64,000 nt of DNA from Monosiga brevicollis MX1 (GCF_000002865.3 NW_001865070.1:132012-196011), one strand, 5' to 3'. Positions 1 through 11,451 are shown, counted from the stretch's first letter. The notes: generated from the sequence alone by a model not told the origin. Translations and numbers: made by a program.

Positions 1-1
1 A

Positions 2-244
2 CCAGCAGAGAGCGATGCAAGCCGTGATGATGACGAGGTGCGCGGGCTTGGAGGAAATGCAAGTGAATGCAATCACGAGCAACCAGCAGGAGAAGCGTTT
101 GAAAACAAACCAGAAACTTCACCAACACGCCAACACACACAAAGCAACTCGTTGTCGGCACACACTACAGAAGCGGCAAGTATCTGGCAGCGGCAGCGGC
201 AGCGGCAGCGACCAGACGCAAGCACAAAGGGGGCACAACTTTAA
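2..244 (+). CDS. C-terminal end of an unknown, truncated gene
   Basis: A frame is open from the first bases of the window to a TAA at 242-244. It encodes an 80-residue polar tail rich in Ser, Thr, Gln and Glu that ends with a short run of alternating Gln-Arg (from a CGGCAG repeat near 190-210). The composition looks like a disordered tail and no family is recognisable. It may equally be an open stretch of untranslated sequence, because the 5' part lies outside the window. Confidence 0.3.
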   Translation, partial: PAESDASRDDDEVRGLGGNASECNHEQPAGEAFENKPETSPTRQHTQSNSLSAHTTEAASIWQRQRQRQRPDASTKGAQL

Positions 245-268
245 AATATCCGCGAGAACGAGAAAAAT

Positions 269-303
<35 letters not shown>

Positions 304-1360
304 CGTTGAGTGTGTGTGTGTGTTGTTGTTGTGGTGGTGGGACAACAACGAACAAACCAAAACAGGGAGAGTGACTATAGCCAAAGCCAAGCCAAGCCGC
401 TTGGGGGTTCTTCTTCTTCTTCTTCTGCTGGCAAACGTTTCTACATTTACTGGTTCTTCTTCTACATCTTCTTGGTGGAGCTTCCATTCTTAATCTACTT
501 GACATCGTCATATATCTTCGTCTTCTTTCACATCTTCAACGTTTACTTGATCTTCGATTTGTGCGCAGCAGCGACACACAAGCTGAGATGATGCAAAGCG
601 CGAGCGCCACACCTGTTCATCGTTACATAACGCTACGCCTTATTGTACAGCCACACCCTCGACATGCTTGGCGTTACCTGTGCACAAGGGGAGGACAGGA
701 ATGGCGCGCGATGACAAGTACACTTGGTAGCTAGCCCTTGAACCTGTCAAAACCCGTCGAGAGCGAAAAACAAAAGGGGCTGATGCTTGACGATCTGGCT
801 GCAACGAGCAGGTGCGAGAAACCAAAGGACGAAATTTTTCAACGCCCCGATCGAGGGGTGAGGGGGGGCGGTGGCTGATGCGATGGTGGAGCTTGGCGAT
901 TGGCCCTGGTGGCAGTGGGCCAACGCTTTGTCTGTCCCGACAAGTGGAGTTGGGGGGGGCTTGTTGCTTGCTCGCATAACATAGCACAACAACACCGCGA
1001 ACAATGAAAGGCCGTCCCGATGGGCCATCGTCATCATCACACTGCGCGGCTGCGCGTCAGTCATTCATTATTTTGAAGGGCACAGGGCTTTCTCTTCTTG
1101 CTAAAAACGTCAAGAAGGGGCAAAGTGGTTGTAAGACCTTTCTTTCCAATGACGTCGGTTGGGAGCTCTTGCTTATGCTTTTCTTCTGGAACAACCCCTG
1201 ATGCAAGCATGCGTCATGAGCAAACGTCATCCTTCTTAATATAAATATCACATCTTCAAAATATAGTATTCTGACAATGAGTGTTGTCATCCTCGGAAAT
1301 GAATTCGTTTTAGTTTGAAGGGATAGTAACATGTGGTAGCATTTCCTGTGACAGAGCACG
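245..1360. other. Intergenic region with GA and CTT simple repeats
   Basis: A GA run covers about 273-301, TG/GTT-rich sequence follows to about 340, and a short TTC run lies near 409-426. From 600 to 1360 I see no convincing coding exon on either strand. The last part is presumably the 5' flank of the PheRS alpha gene, which starts at 1361. Confidence 0.5.
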
Positions 1361-1414
1361 ATGGCAGCGAGCGATCAACTGAAGACGTACGTACACATGC
1401 ACGCGGTCAATGGG

Positions 1415-1459
<45 letters not shown>

Positions 1460-3804
1460 GAAATGGCAGCCGCGCGTCCGGCAGGTAGTGGAGGGGGCAT
1501 GATGGCTTGGGTTTACGGCATGAGGAAGCTTGTTGTCTGATTTGATGCATGGCCGGCTGGTCTGGTGGATTCTTGCTTTTGGTTCATGCTGGCCCATTGC
1601 TTTGATGCCTGGATTCGGGGTGTGCAGACAACTCCTCGAGTATATCGAGGCCAAGGGCGCAGCCGATGCGCAGGCCCTGGCCAAGGCTCTCAAGTGTGCC
1701 CCGGAAGTGGTGGTCGGTGCCATCAAGAGCATTCAGACCTTTGAGAACGTATGCGCCACCTGCTGCTGACCTTGCTTTTTTTTTTTGGATTTGGGTTTTG
1801 TTTTTCGTTCTCTTCTCCTCCTCGCATCCGCTCTCACTCGCTCCCTCGGCTCTATCGCTTTCTCAAACTCTTTTGCGACCTTTCAGGTCATCAATGTCGC
1901 CGAGGTCAAGCAGCAGCTATGGCAGTTCACCAAAGATGGTGCGTCTGTACCAGCATACTCTCCCTTGCTCCCTTGCTCCACGAACAGCACCCGCCTTGAC
2001 ACGCGTCCATGGCCCGCCCTTGCTGGACACAGGTCAAGATGCGCTGCAGAAGGGGAGCCCTGAGGTGCGCCTCATGAGCGTCATCCCCGCCGAGGGCATT
2101 GCTGCCTCCGACCTTGAGGTTTGTCGACTTGCTTCCACGATCCCGTGGCTCGGCTGCCCTGGTACAGACCCCTCTTGATGCCCTGCGATCCGTGGCATTC
2201 CCTAGGCCTCCCCCGTCTACAAGGGACTGGGCGATGCCGCCAAGCCCTCCATCGGCCAAGCCATGAAGAACAAGTGGATTGCCATCGACAAGTCATCAGG
2301 CGCCGTGGCTTACGTCCGCAAGGTCCGCGCCACGCTGGCTCCCGCCACCATCTTCCCCATGCGCAGTGCACGCCAGCCGCACCCCATATGCGAAGAATCC
2401 TATTCGAAAATAAGCCAGCCTCATCAGAGCCTGCTTACTCACCACTTTAGGTCACCGAGGTGCCCGACGAAACACAAAAGGTCTTGGCGCAGCTCCAGAA
2501 GGACCCCAGTGGCAAGAGCACAGATGACAAGGTGCTCAAGGATCTCAAGAAACGCAAGCTTGTGGAACAAAAGTACGCCTGCCACTGGCCACGCGCCTGC
2601 CCCAGCAACGCCGAAACATGACATGCGATAACCTGGTGTATAGGTCCGTCACCACTTACAACGTCACCAAGGGCTCGGCTTTCACGACTACCCTGCGCAA
2701 GGGCGAAGCTGGTCTGTTTCTGCTTTCCTTGGCCTTCGCTCGCCCCCTGTGCCCTGAGCCCGTGACGTGTAGATATATATGACATATGCGCCCCCATCCA
2801 CTCCCTCAACCCTCGACTGCTGCTCTCAGATTTGACTGCTGACATGTTGGCTGACGGCTCGTGGAAGAGCAAGGACTTCAAGCCATTCAACCTGGCTGCT
2901 GATGGCGTGCCCGTGTCCCGTGGTACCCTGCATCCTCTCCTCAAGGTTCGCGAGGAGTACCGACAAATTTTCCTCGAAATGGGCTTTGAGGAAATGCCCA
3001 CCAGCCGCTTCGTCGAAAGGTTGGTAGTTGGCTCCCACCTCTCCGCTCTGGCCCCCAAGCGTCAAGCACCGTCTCACCGACCGCCCCAAACGCCAAATGT
3101 CCTTGCTCCTCAACAGCTCCTTCTGGAACTTTGATGCCCTCTTCCAGCCGCAACAGCACCCGGCTCGCGATGCCCATGACACCTTCTTCATGACAGCACC
3201 TGAAACTTCGGCCTCTTTCCCTGCTGACTACGAAGAGCGTGTCAAGAACACGCACGAAAACGGTGGTGGCTACGAATCCATTGGGTGGGTTGACGCTCGA
3301 CCGACTGTTGGTCAGCCACAGGCCGTCAGCGCTGAGCTCATCCTTGCACCGAATGTCGGTCATGGCCTTGCTGCAGCTACCAATATAACTGGGAGCGCTC
3401 CGAGGCTGAAAAGAACTTGCTGCGCACCCACACCACCGCCGTCAGCGCCCGCATGCTCTACAAGCTCGCACAGCAGGTGTGTACCCTCTGCAGGCCCTTG
3501 TACGCACGCTTGCGCGATGTGTCCTCCAATGCCCTTTGGTGTTGCTGACCCAATTGCTTGTCATTTCAACCTCTGCCTTACCCAGAAACCTTTCAAGCCC
3601 GTCAAATATTTCTCCATTGACCGCGTCTTTCGTAATGAGACGCTTGATGCCACGCATCTGGCCGAGTTCCACCAGATTGAAGGCGTGATTGCCGATTACA
3701 ACCTTACTCTGGGCGATCTCATGGGTACCCTTCACAACTTCTTCACCCGCCTCGGTGAGCAAGCCGTCACACTGCGCATTGCACCCCAAAAAAATTCCTT
3801 TTTT

Positions 3805-3836
<32 letters not shown>

Positions 3837-4469
3837 TGTTTTAAATTTTTCCTTTTGTGTGTGTTTGCTTGTGTTGGGAGAACATCCTTTCCTTCTCTTT
3901 TCCTTTCTCCTTTTTCCGCCGTCTCCTTTCCGTGAAGACCAGCCTTCCCACATCATGGCTCACCTTGCACTTTGATTGATACTTCAGGCATTCACGACCT
4001 TCGCTTCAAGCCCGCCTACAACCCGTACACCGAGCCCTCAATGGAAGTGTTCTCTTATCATGCCGGCCTCGACAAGGTCGTCGAAATTGGCAACTCTGGT
4101 ATGATGTCTTTCTGCATCTTGTTTCTCTGACCCTATGCTGGACCCATGACGCCAACCTCAAACTGGCGATTGGCTGCAGGCATGTTCCGCCCCGAGATGC
4201 TCCGACCCATGGGCTTGCCTGAAGACGTTGTTGTCATTGCTTGGGGTCTCTCAGTTGAACGGTAAGCCAATCTGCCTAGGATTCTTCCTCCCTTCTCCCG
4301 TCCTGCGGCATGCGTGAACTACCCCCCTGAGCATCGACCAACCATCTCACCCTGCCCCCCACCTTGCAGCCCTACCATGATCAAGTATGGTTACTCCAAC
4401 ATTCGCGACCTCATTGGCCCCAAGGTCGACCTGACGGCTGCGCAAAGCGCGCCCCTCGTACGGTTGTAA
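1361..4469 (+). CDS. FARSA: Phenylalanyl-tRNA synthetase alpha subunit, cytosolic (14 exons)
   Basis: Catalytic alpha chain of the alpha2beta2 class II synthetase that charges tRNA-Phe in the cytosol. Exons that keep frame: 1361-1386, 1628-1748, 1887-1938, 2033-2118, 2206-2322, 2451-2572, 2644-2711, 2830-3019, 3117-3284, 3377-3476, 3586-3754, 3988-4098, 4180-4261 and 4370-4469, giving 503 residues, the usual eukaryotic length. The N-terminal third has the winged-helix DNA-binding-like domains ([23 protein letters not shown]). The class II core follows: [21 protein letters not shown], then [19 protein letters not shown] (motif 1/2 region), [20 protein letters not shown] (motif 2) and [16 protein letters not shown] (motif 3). 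The tiny first exon encodes MAASDQLK and splices exactly into [10 protein letters not shown], which fixes the start. Intron 1 carries an AC repeat (about 1416-1458), and the intron at 3755-3987 carries long T runs. Confidence 0.95.
1416..1458. repeat. (AC)n microsatellite in PheRS alpha intron 1
   Basis: Twenty-one uninterrupted AC units lie inside the first intron, about 30 bp after the donor site. Confidence 0.95.
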
Positions 4470-4872
4470 ACAACCACCACCAACGCCGCCCAACGTCTTG
4501 TTTTGCTTGTATAACCCGTTGCTTTGGACTTCTCCTTCATCTTGATGTGCGGACTGTACGCTGTCCCTCGAACGCGACTCGACTCAATTTGACATCTTTG
4601 CTAGAGGCCAATTCAAAACAATGCCAATGACCTTCATCTCAATACAGAAGTGAAAGAGCGCAAGGGCAAGGTGGGCTTTGTCGACACATCAAGATGCATC
4701 AGAGGGCAGCAACCTCCAATTCCACCAATACAATTCCACCAATACGACAAACTATGCACGACACGCGTCTATTACAAAAAAGAAGTGGATCCCTTTCAAA
4801 ACGCGCAAAGCTGTCAGAACTAGGATGGGTCAAAACTCAATGACTACGACTCTAATTGCACCCAAAAAATGC
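4470..4872. other. Convergent intergenic spacer
   Basis: This is the space between the 3' ends of PheRS alpha (+) and the propeller protein (-). It contains a short direct repeat near 4720-4745 (AATTCCACCAATAC twice). No gene is visible. Confidence 0.5.
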
Positions 4873-7800
4873 TCAGCTCTGCATGACCACCTCGTTGGTC
4901 GGCCAAGATTGCCAAGGGTTATGATACCATATCAAGTCACCGGCCAGTCCAGTGCTGAGAATATCCAAAGCTCCATCCCCATCCAAGTCAGCAGCCTGCA
5001 CTGAGGCCACAGTCAAGGGCAGGTTGCCAACGATAGCGCGCGCAGAGAATATGGCACCGCCCTCGTTTCGATACCAGGTGACAAGGTTGTCACCGACACC
5101 GCCACCCACGACGTCCAAGTCACCGTCACCATCAACGTCCAAAACGGCCAGAGAGTTGGCTCCGTCAAGATTCGCGTCCAAAGTTTGCGGGCTGGAAAAA
5201 CCGCCGTTGCCATCCCCACGAAACCAAACTATCTTGTCGGTCGCGTAAGACGTGCACACCACGTCTACAGCACCATCCCCGTCAAGGTCGGCAGCTCGAA
5301 TGATGCGCGGATCATTCAAATACCCTCCGACCAGTTGCCCTGAAGCAAAGGAGCCACCCCCACGATTGCGGTACCAAAGCACCTCATTGTCATTGCTGAC
5401 GGCGGCGACCACATCCAGGAAACCATCGCCATCAAAGTCGGCCACGTCCAAGGAACGTACGCCTTTGGCATTGGTAGTCAATGCCCAAGCCGCTGCAAAT
5501 GATCCCGTGCCGTCGTTTCGATACCAGGCAACCGTATCGTCCTGGCTACCGGCACGCAGCACATCAATGTCGCCATCCCCGTCAATATCCACGGCCAGTA
5601 CCGCTGACACCTCAGCGTCGTCTTCCACGTCCGCTTGCAGCGCGAAGCCCCCGTTGCCCGTGTTGCGGTACCACACGATTCTATCAAGGAAATAGCTTCC
5701 GCACACCACATCCAGCAGACCATCGCCATCCATGTCCGCCACATCCAACGAACTCACAGTGCCCAGATCGCCAATAATCAGCGGCCCAGAGAAAAGTCCT
5801 TGGCCATTGTTGCGAAGCCAGAAAACTTGTCCAGAACTTGAGCTGTATCCAGCCGTCACCACATCCTGGTCACCATCGCCGTCCAGATCCACGCTCACTG
5901 CCCTGTAGATGGGCCGGGCGTCATGCGCCACCATCATGCCCTGGCCCACCCAAGGGAGTTGCAGGTCGCGAGCATGGGCCGACAGAATTGGCGCCACATC
6001 TGCACCGCGCACCAACAGTTGGCCAGAAACATTGAGGTGCAGCACGCCATTGGCATCGCTTGCTGTGACCGGGGGACCATGGTACGCAGCGCTATTGCTC
6101 GGCTGCATCAACTGGTTGGCATACCATGCCACAGTATCGTCATCAAAAGAAGCGCATGCCACATCTGCATCGCCGTCGCCGTCCAGGTCACCGACCCACA
6201 GCCCAAAGACACCATCGGGCGTAGCCAGCTCAATGGGGGACGTAAACACCCCACTGCCCAAGTTCAGAAGAGCGACCACCGCATTGCCATCATGCGCTCC
6301 CACGACCAGGTCCACATACCCATCTCCGTTCAGGTCGCCCACGGCCACTGCTCGAGGGTCGGAGATGGTACTGCTGATGGTCGTCGCTGAACCAAAGATG
6401 CCGCCATCTAGGTTCCGATACCACACCAGCAAGTTATCGTGACGACTCACTGCCACGACGTCCAGGAAACCATCACCATCCACGTCGGCTGCAGACACGG
6501 CCGCAGCCTGGTCAAGGTCAGAGTCAATTTTAGTTCCAGACGTGAAGCTGCTGGCGCCCAGGTTGCGGTACCATAGGACATCATTGGCGCCATCGTCCGT
6601 TGCGAGCACATCCAGAAGCCCGTCCCCGTTCATGTCAGCCAGGAAAAGACTGACCGGGCGGCGAACCTCGTCCATTTCGCGAAAATTCGAAAAAGAGCCC
6701 GTGCCACTGTTTCGGAACCAGCCAATGTAGCCCTCAGTGTCGTCGTCGTCCTCTTCCCACATGGCTACCACGATATCCAAGTCGCCATCACCGTCCATGT
6801 CACCGACGGCGACGGCGCGCACCGTGACGTCCTCCTCATCGTCACCGACGTCAAAGTCTTGGCAGCTGTCAAAGCCAGCGACACCCTTGTTCTTGTACCA
6901 GCAGAGGCTGTCCTCGCCATCGTCGCCAGCGCTTACCACATCCATGTGGCCATCACCATTGAGATCGCCCGTAGCCACAGCATAGACGCGATTGGCGGAT
7001 GAGGTGATGGTGTCTCCGCTTGCAAAGGCACCATTGCCCAAGCCGCGAAACCATTGGACTTTGTCATCGTCGAAACTGCTTGCCACCACGTCCATCAGTC
7101 CATCACCATTGATATCGGCACCGATGACCGATGTGGCACCCTGGGCAACGTCTGAAAGCAGCCGGGGAGGGGTATCCCAGCTCAGTTGCCCGCTGCCCCC
7201 AGAGTTTGCAATGGCCAGGGCCGCTGCCACGTCCATTCCATTCACCCATACGGCGCCGGAAGCATTGAAGGCGAGTGTGTGGTTGTTGATAGCTCCAACA
7301 AAAGGCCGAGGAGCGGTGGATCCAGCATTTTGCCAGGTGCGGGCCAGATTGCGCCCATTGAAGAGAGTTGCGAGGGTCGAGTCTACGCCACTGGTCACGG
7401 CAATGTCAAGATCGCCGTCTGCATCGATATCGAGCGTGGCCAGCGCGGTTGGGGCCGCAATGTCTGCACTGATGTTGACGCCCATAGCCAAAAGGCCAGC
7501 GCCACGGTTACGAAACCACAAAACTCGGTTATCCGCATTGCTGAGGACAAGAATGTCTAGCAACCCATCCCCGTCTAGGTCAGCGACAGAGGCATGGACT
7601 GGTGCATCCAAGTGAGCTGGAAGGTATTGAGCATCACCAAATCTACCCATTCCGTCGTTGCGATGCCAGCAGACGATATCCAAAACGCGATCCGTCACCA
7701 AGACATCGAGAACACCATCGTTGTCAAGGTCGCCGGCCTCGAGGGCACTGATCATTCCCGAAGTGCTGTAGATGGTGACAGGTGCGTTAAAGTTGGCACC

Positions 7801-8580
7801 GCTATTCTGGTTGCGGTACCAAACCGCCCTGGCCCCGCCGCCGGTGACCACAAGGAGGTCCAAGGCGCCGTCCTGATTCAAGTCGGCGGCGCGCACCAAG
7901 GTAGGAATGGTGCCGGTGGCAACTGTAATGGTATCAGAAAACATACCATTACCTTGATTGCGGTACCAGGCCAGCCGAGCCGTATTACCGCTAGTACGGA
8001 TGATATCTAAGCGACCATCACCGTCCAAATCAGCCACATATACATCTTGGAGTGAGGTACAGGTCGCGAGGAGTACTTTATCGGCGAAAGCACCACTGCC
8101 AAGATTGCGATGCCAGTAGATTTGCCCGCCACCGTTGGCACCGCTCAAAACATCCGGATGCCCATCCCCGTCAAGGTCGGCCGCTCGCAGGACGCGCGCG
8201 CCATCCACACCCGTTGCGATGTTGACTGCCGTGGCCCAGGCACCCCCACCAAGGTTACGGTACAGGTCAACGCGATCGGCCGAGGCGCTGGCCGTCACGA
8301 GATCGGGGCGTCCATCAAGATCAAAATCGGCAGCCACGAGAGCCATGGGTTGAGGGATGCCGGTTGCAATCACGCTAGCCTCGGCGAGCCAGGGCAGTTG
8401 CGGGTGTTTGAGGGCAAAGGCAAGGGCTGCCGTTAGGTCTCGGCCATTGTAGCGAACGCCCTCTGGTGCATTAAGGTGCAACGTTCCATTTTGGCCTGCA
8501 GTGATGCTGGGCTGCGCTGCGACCCTCGAGCTGAGTGCCAGCACGAGCGCCAAGAGCACGCTCGGACATGCGGCCCCCAT
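4873..8580 (-). CDS. Secreted FG-GAP/VCBS propeller protein, 21 repeats, intronless
   Basis: A single open frame of 1235 residues. The ATG at 8580 is chosen because the frame upstream has no other ATG and because it opens directly into a signal peptide (MGAACPSVLLALVLALSS, then VAAQP). The rest is 21 copies of a roughly 45-residue repeat with the calcium-binding core D-x-D-G-D-G-x-x-D followed by WYRN-x-G-x-G-x-F, the FG-GAP/VCBS type seen in integrin alpha propellers and many secreted microbial proteins. The repeats fall into three sets of seven. Each set is preceded by a non-repeat segment of about 60 residues with a shared pattern (N-G-x-L-H-L-N ... G-x-D-x-A-x-x-L-A ... QLPW). Each set could therefore form one seven-bladed beta-propeller (inference). 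There is no transmembrane segment after the signal peptide and no enzyme domain. The likely role is extracellular binding or adhesion; the ligand is unknown. Confidence 0.85.
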   Translation of the reverse strand: MGAACPSVLLALVLALSSRVAAQPSITAGQNGTLHLNAPEGVRYNGRDLTAALAFALKHPQLPWLAEASVIATGIPQPMALVAADFDLDGRPDLVTASASADRVDLYRNLGGGAWATAVNIATGVDGARVLRAADLDGDGHPDVLSGANGGGQIYWHRNLGSGAFADKVLLATCTSLQDVYVADLDGDGRLDIIRTSGNTARLAWYRNQGNGMFSDTITVATGTIPTLVRAADLNQDGALDLLVVTGGGARAVWYRNQNSGANFNAPVTIYSTSGMISALEAGDLDNDGVLDVLVTDRVLDIVCWHRNDGMGRFGDAQYLPAHLDAPVHASVADLDGDGLLDILVLSNADNRVLWFRNRGAGLLAMGVNISADIAAPTALATLDIDADGDLDIAVTSGVDSTLATLFNGRNLARTWQNAGSTAPRPFVGAINNHTLAFNASGAVWVNGMDVAAALAIANSGGSGQLSWDTPPRLLSDVAQGATSVIGADINGDGLMDVVASSFDDDKVQWFRGLGNGAFASGDTITSSANRVYAVATGDLNGDGHMDVVSAGDDGEDSLCWYKNKGVAGFDSCQDFDVGDDEEDVTVRAVAVGDMDGDGDLDIVVAMWEEDDDDTEGYIGWFRNSGTGSFSNFREMDEVRRPVSLFLADMNGDGLLDVLATDDGANDVLWYRNLGASSFTSGTKIDSDLDQAAAVSAADVDGDGFLDVVAVSRHDNLLVWYRNLDGGIFGSATTISSTISDPRAVAVGDLNGDGYVDLVVGAHDGNAVVALLNLGSGVFTSPIELATPDGVFGLWVGDLDGDGDADVACASFDDDTVAWYANQLMQPSNSAAYHGPPVTASDANGVLHLNVSGQLLVRGADVAPILSAHARDLQLPWVGQGMMVAHDARPIYRAVSVDLDGDGDQDVVTAGYSSSSGQVFWLRNNGQGLFSGPLIIGDLGTVSSLDVADMDGDGLLDVVCGSYFLDRIVWYRNTGNGGFALQADVEDDAEVSAVLAVDIDGDGDIDVLRAGSQDDTVAWYRNDGTGSFAAAWALTTNAKGVRSLDVADFDGDGFLDVVAAVSNDNEVLWYRNRGGGSFASGQLVGGYLNDPRIIRAADLDGDGAVDVVCTSYATDKIVWFRGDGNGGFSSPQTLDANLDGANSLAVLDVDGDGDLDVVGGGVGDNLVTWYRNEGGAIFSARAIVGNLPLTVASVQAADLDGDGALDILSTGLAGDLIWYHNPWQSWPTNEVVMQS

Positions 8581-8987
8581 TCGCCAAGGTTCCGTCGCCT
8601 CTACCAGCGCAAACAACGGTGAGGACGAGCGCCACAAGACCGGGCCAGGCGTCCCCTCACACCAACACCACGGCTACAATCAGACCAGCACTTCAGCCAC
8701 GATCTCTGTGACCCTTGACCCTTGACGCGAGCACCACAAGCACGAGGCAGAGGAGCACTGACAGCACCGACAGCACCGACAGCACCGACGGCACCAAAGC
8801 GCTCACCTCGTCGCTGCCGTTCCGTTTTATCGCTCAAAGAGTTGACTCTAAACAAACAATTACCCCAAAGTAAACTACAATTATGTACTCTTGGTACATT
8901 AACATATCTACAATAAGTGTATATTTTGGTACTTTATATACTTTGTACCACCGCAAGACAAATTATGGTGACATCGCTCTTGATCTC

Positions 8988-9032
<45 letters not shown>

Positions 9033-9043
9033 ATCTCTCTCTT

Positions 9044-9082
<39 letters not shown>

Positions 9083-9093
9083 ATCTCTCTCTT

Positions 9094-9132
<39 letters not shown>

Positions 9133-9594
9133 ATCTCTTCTTGATCTCTTGATCTCTCTTGATCTCTTGATCTCTCTCTCTCTCTCTTGATCTCTCTTCT
9201 TGATCTCTTGATCTCTTGATCTCTCTTCTTGATCTCTTGATCTCTCTCTCTCTCTTGATCTCTCTTCTTGATCTCTTGATCTCTCTTGATCTCTCTTGAT
9301 CTCTATCTCTCTCTGGCTCTGCTCTGGCTCTGCTCTCACCGCTCGTGTGGTTCGACTTTTTGGAGTCTTGGCTACAGCAGGTGGGCTGCAGGCTATCCAT
9401 CTCGATCGCTTTGCTTGGATAGGTATGATTGAAACAAAGAACGTATGAAGGCTCGATTATCAACTCATCACTCATCGAAATGGAAATCTATGATGCGGTC
9501 TGGCCCGACCCCTTGTCACCAAAAGCTTGCGCTGAGGGAACATTTCACCATGTGAAGACAAGGGAGTCGCACTCAACACTATCACTATTGTTGG
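8581..9594. other. Intergenic region with composite CT satellite
   Basis: A triplet of CCGACAGCA-type repeats lies near 8757-8790, an AT-rich stretch at 8835-8960, then the long CT/TTGATCTC array described separately. Nothing coding is visible. Confidence 0.5.
8985..9320. repeat. Composite (CT)n array punctuated by TTGATCTC
   Basis: About 335 bp made only of CT runs broken at irregular intervals by TTGATCTC or TCTTGATCTC. The first half has long pure CT runs and the second half mostly the TTGATCTC unit. The pattern suggests growth of a CT microsatellite together with spread of one point-variant unit by slippage or unequal exchange. Confidence 0.9.
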
Positions 9595-11113
9595 TCAGCG
9601 GCGAAACAAACTGTCCACGGAGCGCGGCCCCAAACCCCGGTGACGCTTGGCGCGCGGGGCACGACCAGGGGGCTGGACGATGGCTGCAAACTGCTGCTCA
9701 CTTGATGCCACCCGACGCAGTTGTACGGAATCGTTGTCGTCGTTCTCTACATCGGCAGCCACGTCGGGCTCACGAGGTCCGAACAAGCTGACAGCACGCT
9801 TGGCAAAAGGATTTCGAGCCTGCGAAACACCAACAGAAAAGGAGGGTCCGGCAAGGGGTAAGTTGGCGGCCTTCATGCGAGAAACACCAACAAAACGCGC
9901 AAAGCCACGGGCTGTGACGCAAGCCTTGACCTTGGCATGTGTCGAAAGCGGCGGGCGCTCGTTGGCGCTATGGGCAGCTGAGGGAGCCAAACGACTGGAT
10001 CCGGCTGCCGGGGCAGGCTGACCCATGCGCGCCACCCGCAGCTGCGCGCACAGGTCCTTGTTTAGCTTGGACAGATCCGCAATTTGGGTATGAAGCTATA
10101 AATTCGGCACGGCAGACGATGTGAGTACACCGGACGGCCGTGGACCATGGCAAGAGGCGCATCATGGCATACCTCATCCAGCGCTGTTGCATGATCGCGA
10201 TCGAGGCGCTGCAGTTGGCGCCGCAAGTCCTGCATGCGTCAAAGCCAGGATGAGGAGGGCCATGGTTATCCTCGAAGCACACACACACACACACACACAC
10301 AGTGTTGCAGTGCCGTGGCACCAGCCGCTTGGAGCCTTGCAATCTGATTCGATGCCGCATTTGCCGTGCCCATACCTGGGTCTGCTGGCGTTGGGCGTCA
10401 AGGCGCTCCTGGTGAAGTTGTCGCTCAGCGACGAGCGTGTCTTGCAGGCGTTGGCGCTCTGCAGCCAACCGCTCGTTTTCGCCCGTTGCCTCGGCTAATC
10501 GCTGGGACAAGCGCATGATGGTTGTGAGCAAGGCGTCCTGATCCTCGGCCTGGTCTTCCACCACGGGCTCTGCATGTTCTGACACTTGAGCGCGTCGTTC
10601 AGCAAGGTCGGTAACGGGATCAAAGCGTCGGCCGCCGGCTTCGAGAACGCGCCGAGCACTGAGGCGCAAGGGAGGACGATGTGCTTCAGCTGCGGTTGAT
10701 GGATCATGGGCAGCCACATCAGCCCCATGGGCCGAGGCGAGCCCCGCCGGGCGCACGTCTGCGGCAGCTTCGAGGCTGTGCAGAGTGGCCGTCGCCTCGC
10801 AAAAGTTTTCCACGGTCACACCACCCTCATTTTCACGTTCAGAGAGCAGAACCCGGCTCACACGTCGCCGGCAAACAGGGCAAGCCCGGTTACGGCTGAG
10901 AGACTCCCGGAGGCACTCAAAGCAAAAGCCATGCCGACAGTCGGTGTACACACCCTCGGCCAGCACATCCAGACACACGGGGCACTTGGCTGACCCCTCA
11001 CTGTTCAAAGCCTCGGGGCTTGAAGGCATCGGTGCCTCGCGATACAGCAACTCTAACAATGCCGCCGATGCTGACGCCGCCGCCGGCTGCGGCGCATCAA
11101 ATAAACCAGACAT
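9595..11113 (-). CDS. RING-finger protein with coiled coil, probable E3 ubiquitin ligase
   Basis: Three exons, 10376-11113, 10173-10229 and 9595-10095, join in frame to 431 residues. The N-terminal third holds a C3HC4 RING (KCPVCLDVL ... CRHGFCFECL ... CPVCRRRV, about residues 45-85), which binds two zinc ions and recruits an E2. A Glu/Arg/Gln-rich coiled coil follows (about residues 190-280, RLAAERQRLQDTLVAERQ). The Ser/Ala/Pro-rich tail ends in basic sequence (RAPRAKRHRG), perhaps nuclear. The order RING, coiled coil, disordered basic tail recalls TRAIP, but the RING is of a different subtype, so I do not assign an orthologue. Intron 1 holds a CA repeat (about 10278-10301). The start at 11113 is the ATG nearest the conserved region. 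Confidence 0.75.
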
Positions 11114-11277
11114 GACCGCCTTCAAGGCAGCATGACGACAACAACACCTCCCCAACGACGACACCACTCCCTCGAGAGTCCCTTGCTTCACTCACTCAAA
11201 GGCTCATCAGCACCAGTGAGCGGCCATGCGGTGGTGACCCCTCTCTGCTCGGCTCAGTTGGAAGCGGCGCGCGCGCG

Positions 11278-11316
11278 AGAGAGAGAGAGAGAGACAGAGA
11301 GACAGAGAGAGCAAAA
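11278..11316. repeat. GA microsatellite
   Basis: GAGA runs with CAGA interruptions, followed by poly-A, in the spacer between the RING gene and the first tRNA. Confidence 0.8.
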
Positions 11317-11436
11317 ATGCGAAAAAAAAAAAAAAACGAAAAAAACGGAATTTATCGGAAAGTGTGATCAACGTCACAGAACAAACAGTTTAAAATCCGC
11401 CTCTTATAAAATGTCAGACAAAGAGAGACAAGAGGC

Positions 11437-11441
11437 AAAAA
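11437..11441 (-). terminator. Pol III terminator of tRNA-Gln copy 1
   Basis: Five T residues on the minus strand, about 10 bases past the tRNA 3' end, the standard RNA polymerase III stop signal. Confidence 0.75.
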
Positions 11442-11451
11442 GAATTGGGCG

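Noticed and set aside
8581-8637. N-terminal extension of the propeller protein to 8637
   Set aside because: The codon at 8637 is TTG; the first ATG (8580) opens directly into a signal peptide.
8985-9320. CRISPR-like array
   Set aside because: Units are 8-10 bp with no unique spacers; it is a microsatellite derivative in a eukaryotic genome.
8908-9475. Arg-Glu/Asp-rich frames resembling SR-like or RED proteins
   Set aside because: They translate the CT/TTGATCTC satellite in all frames.
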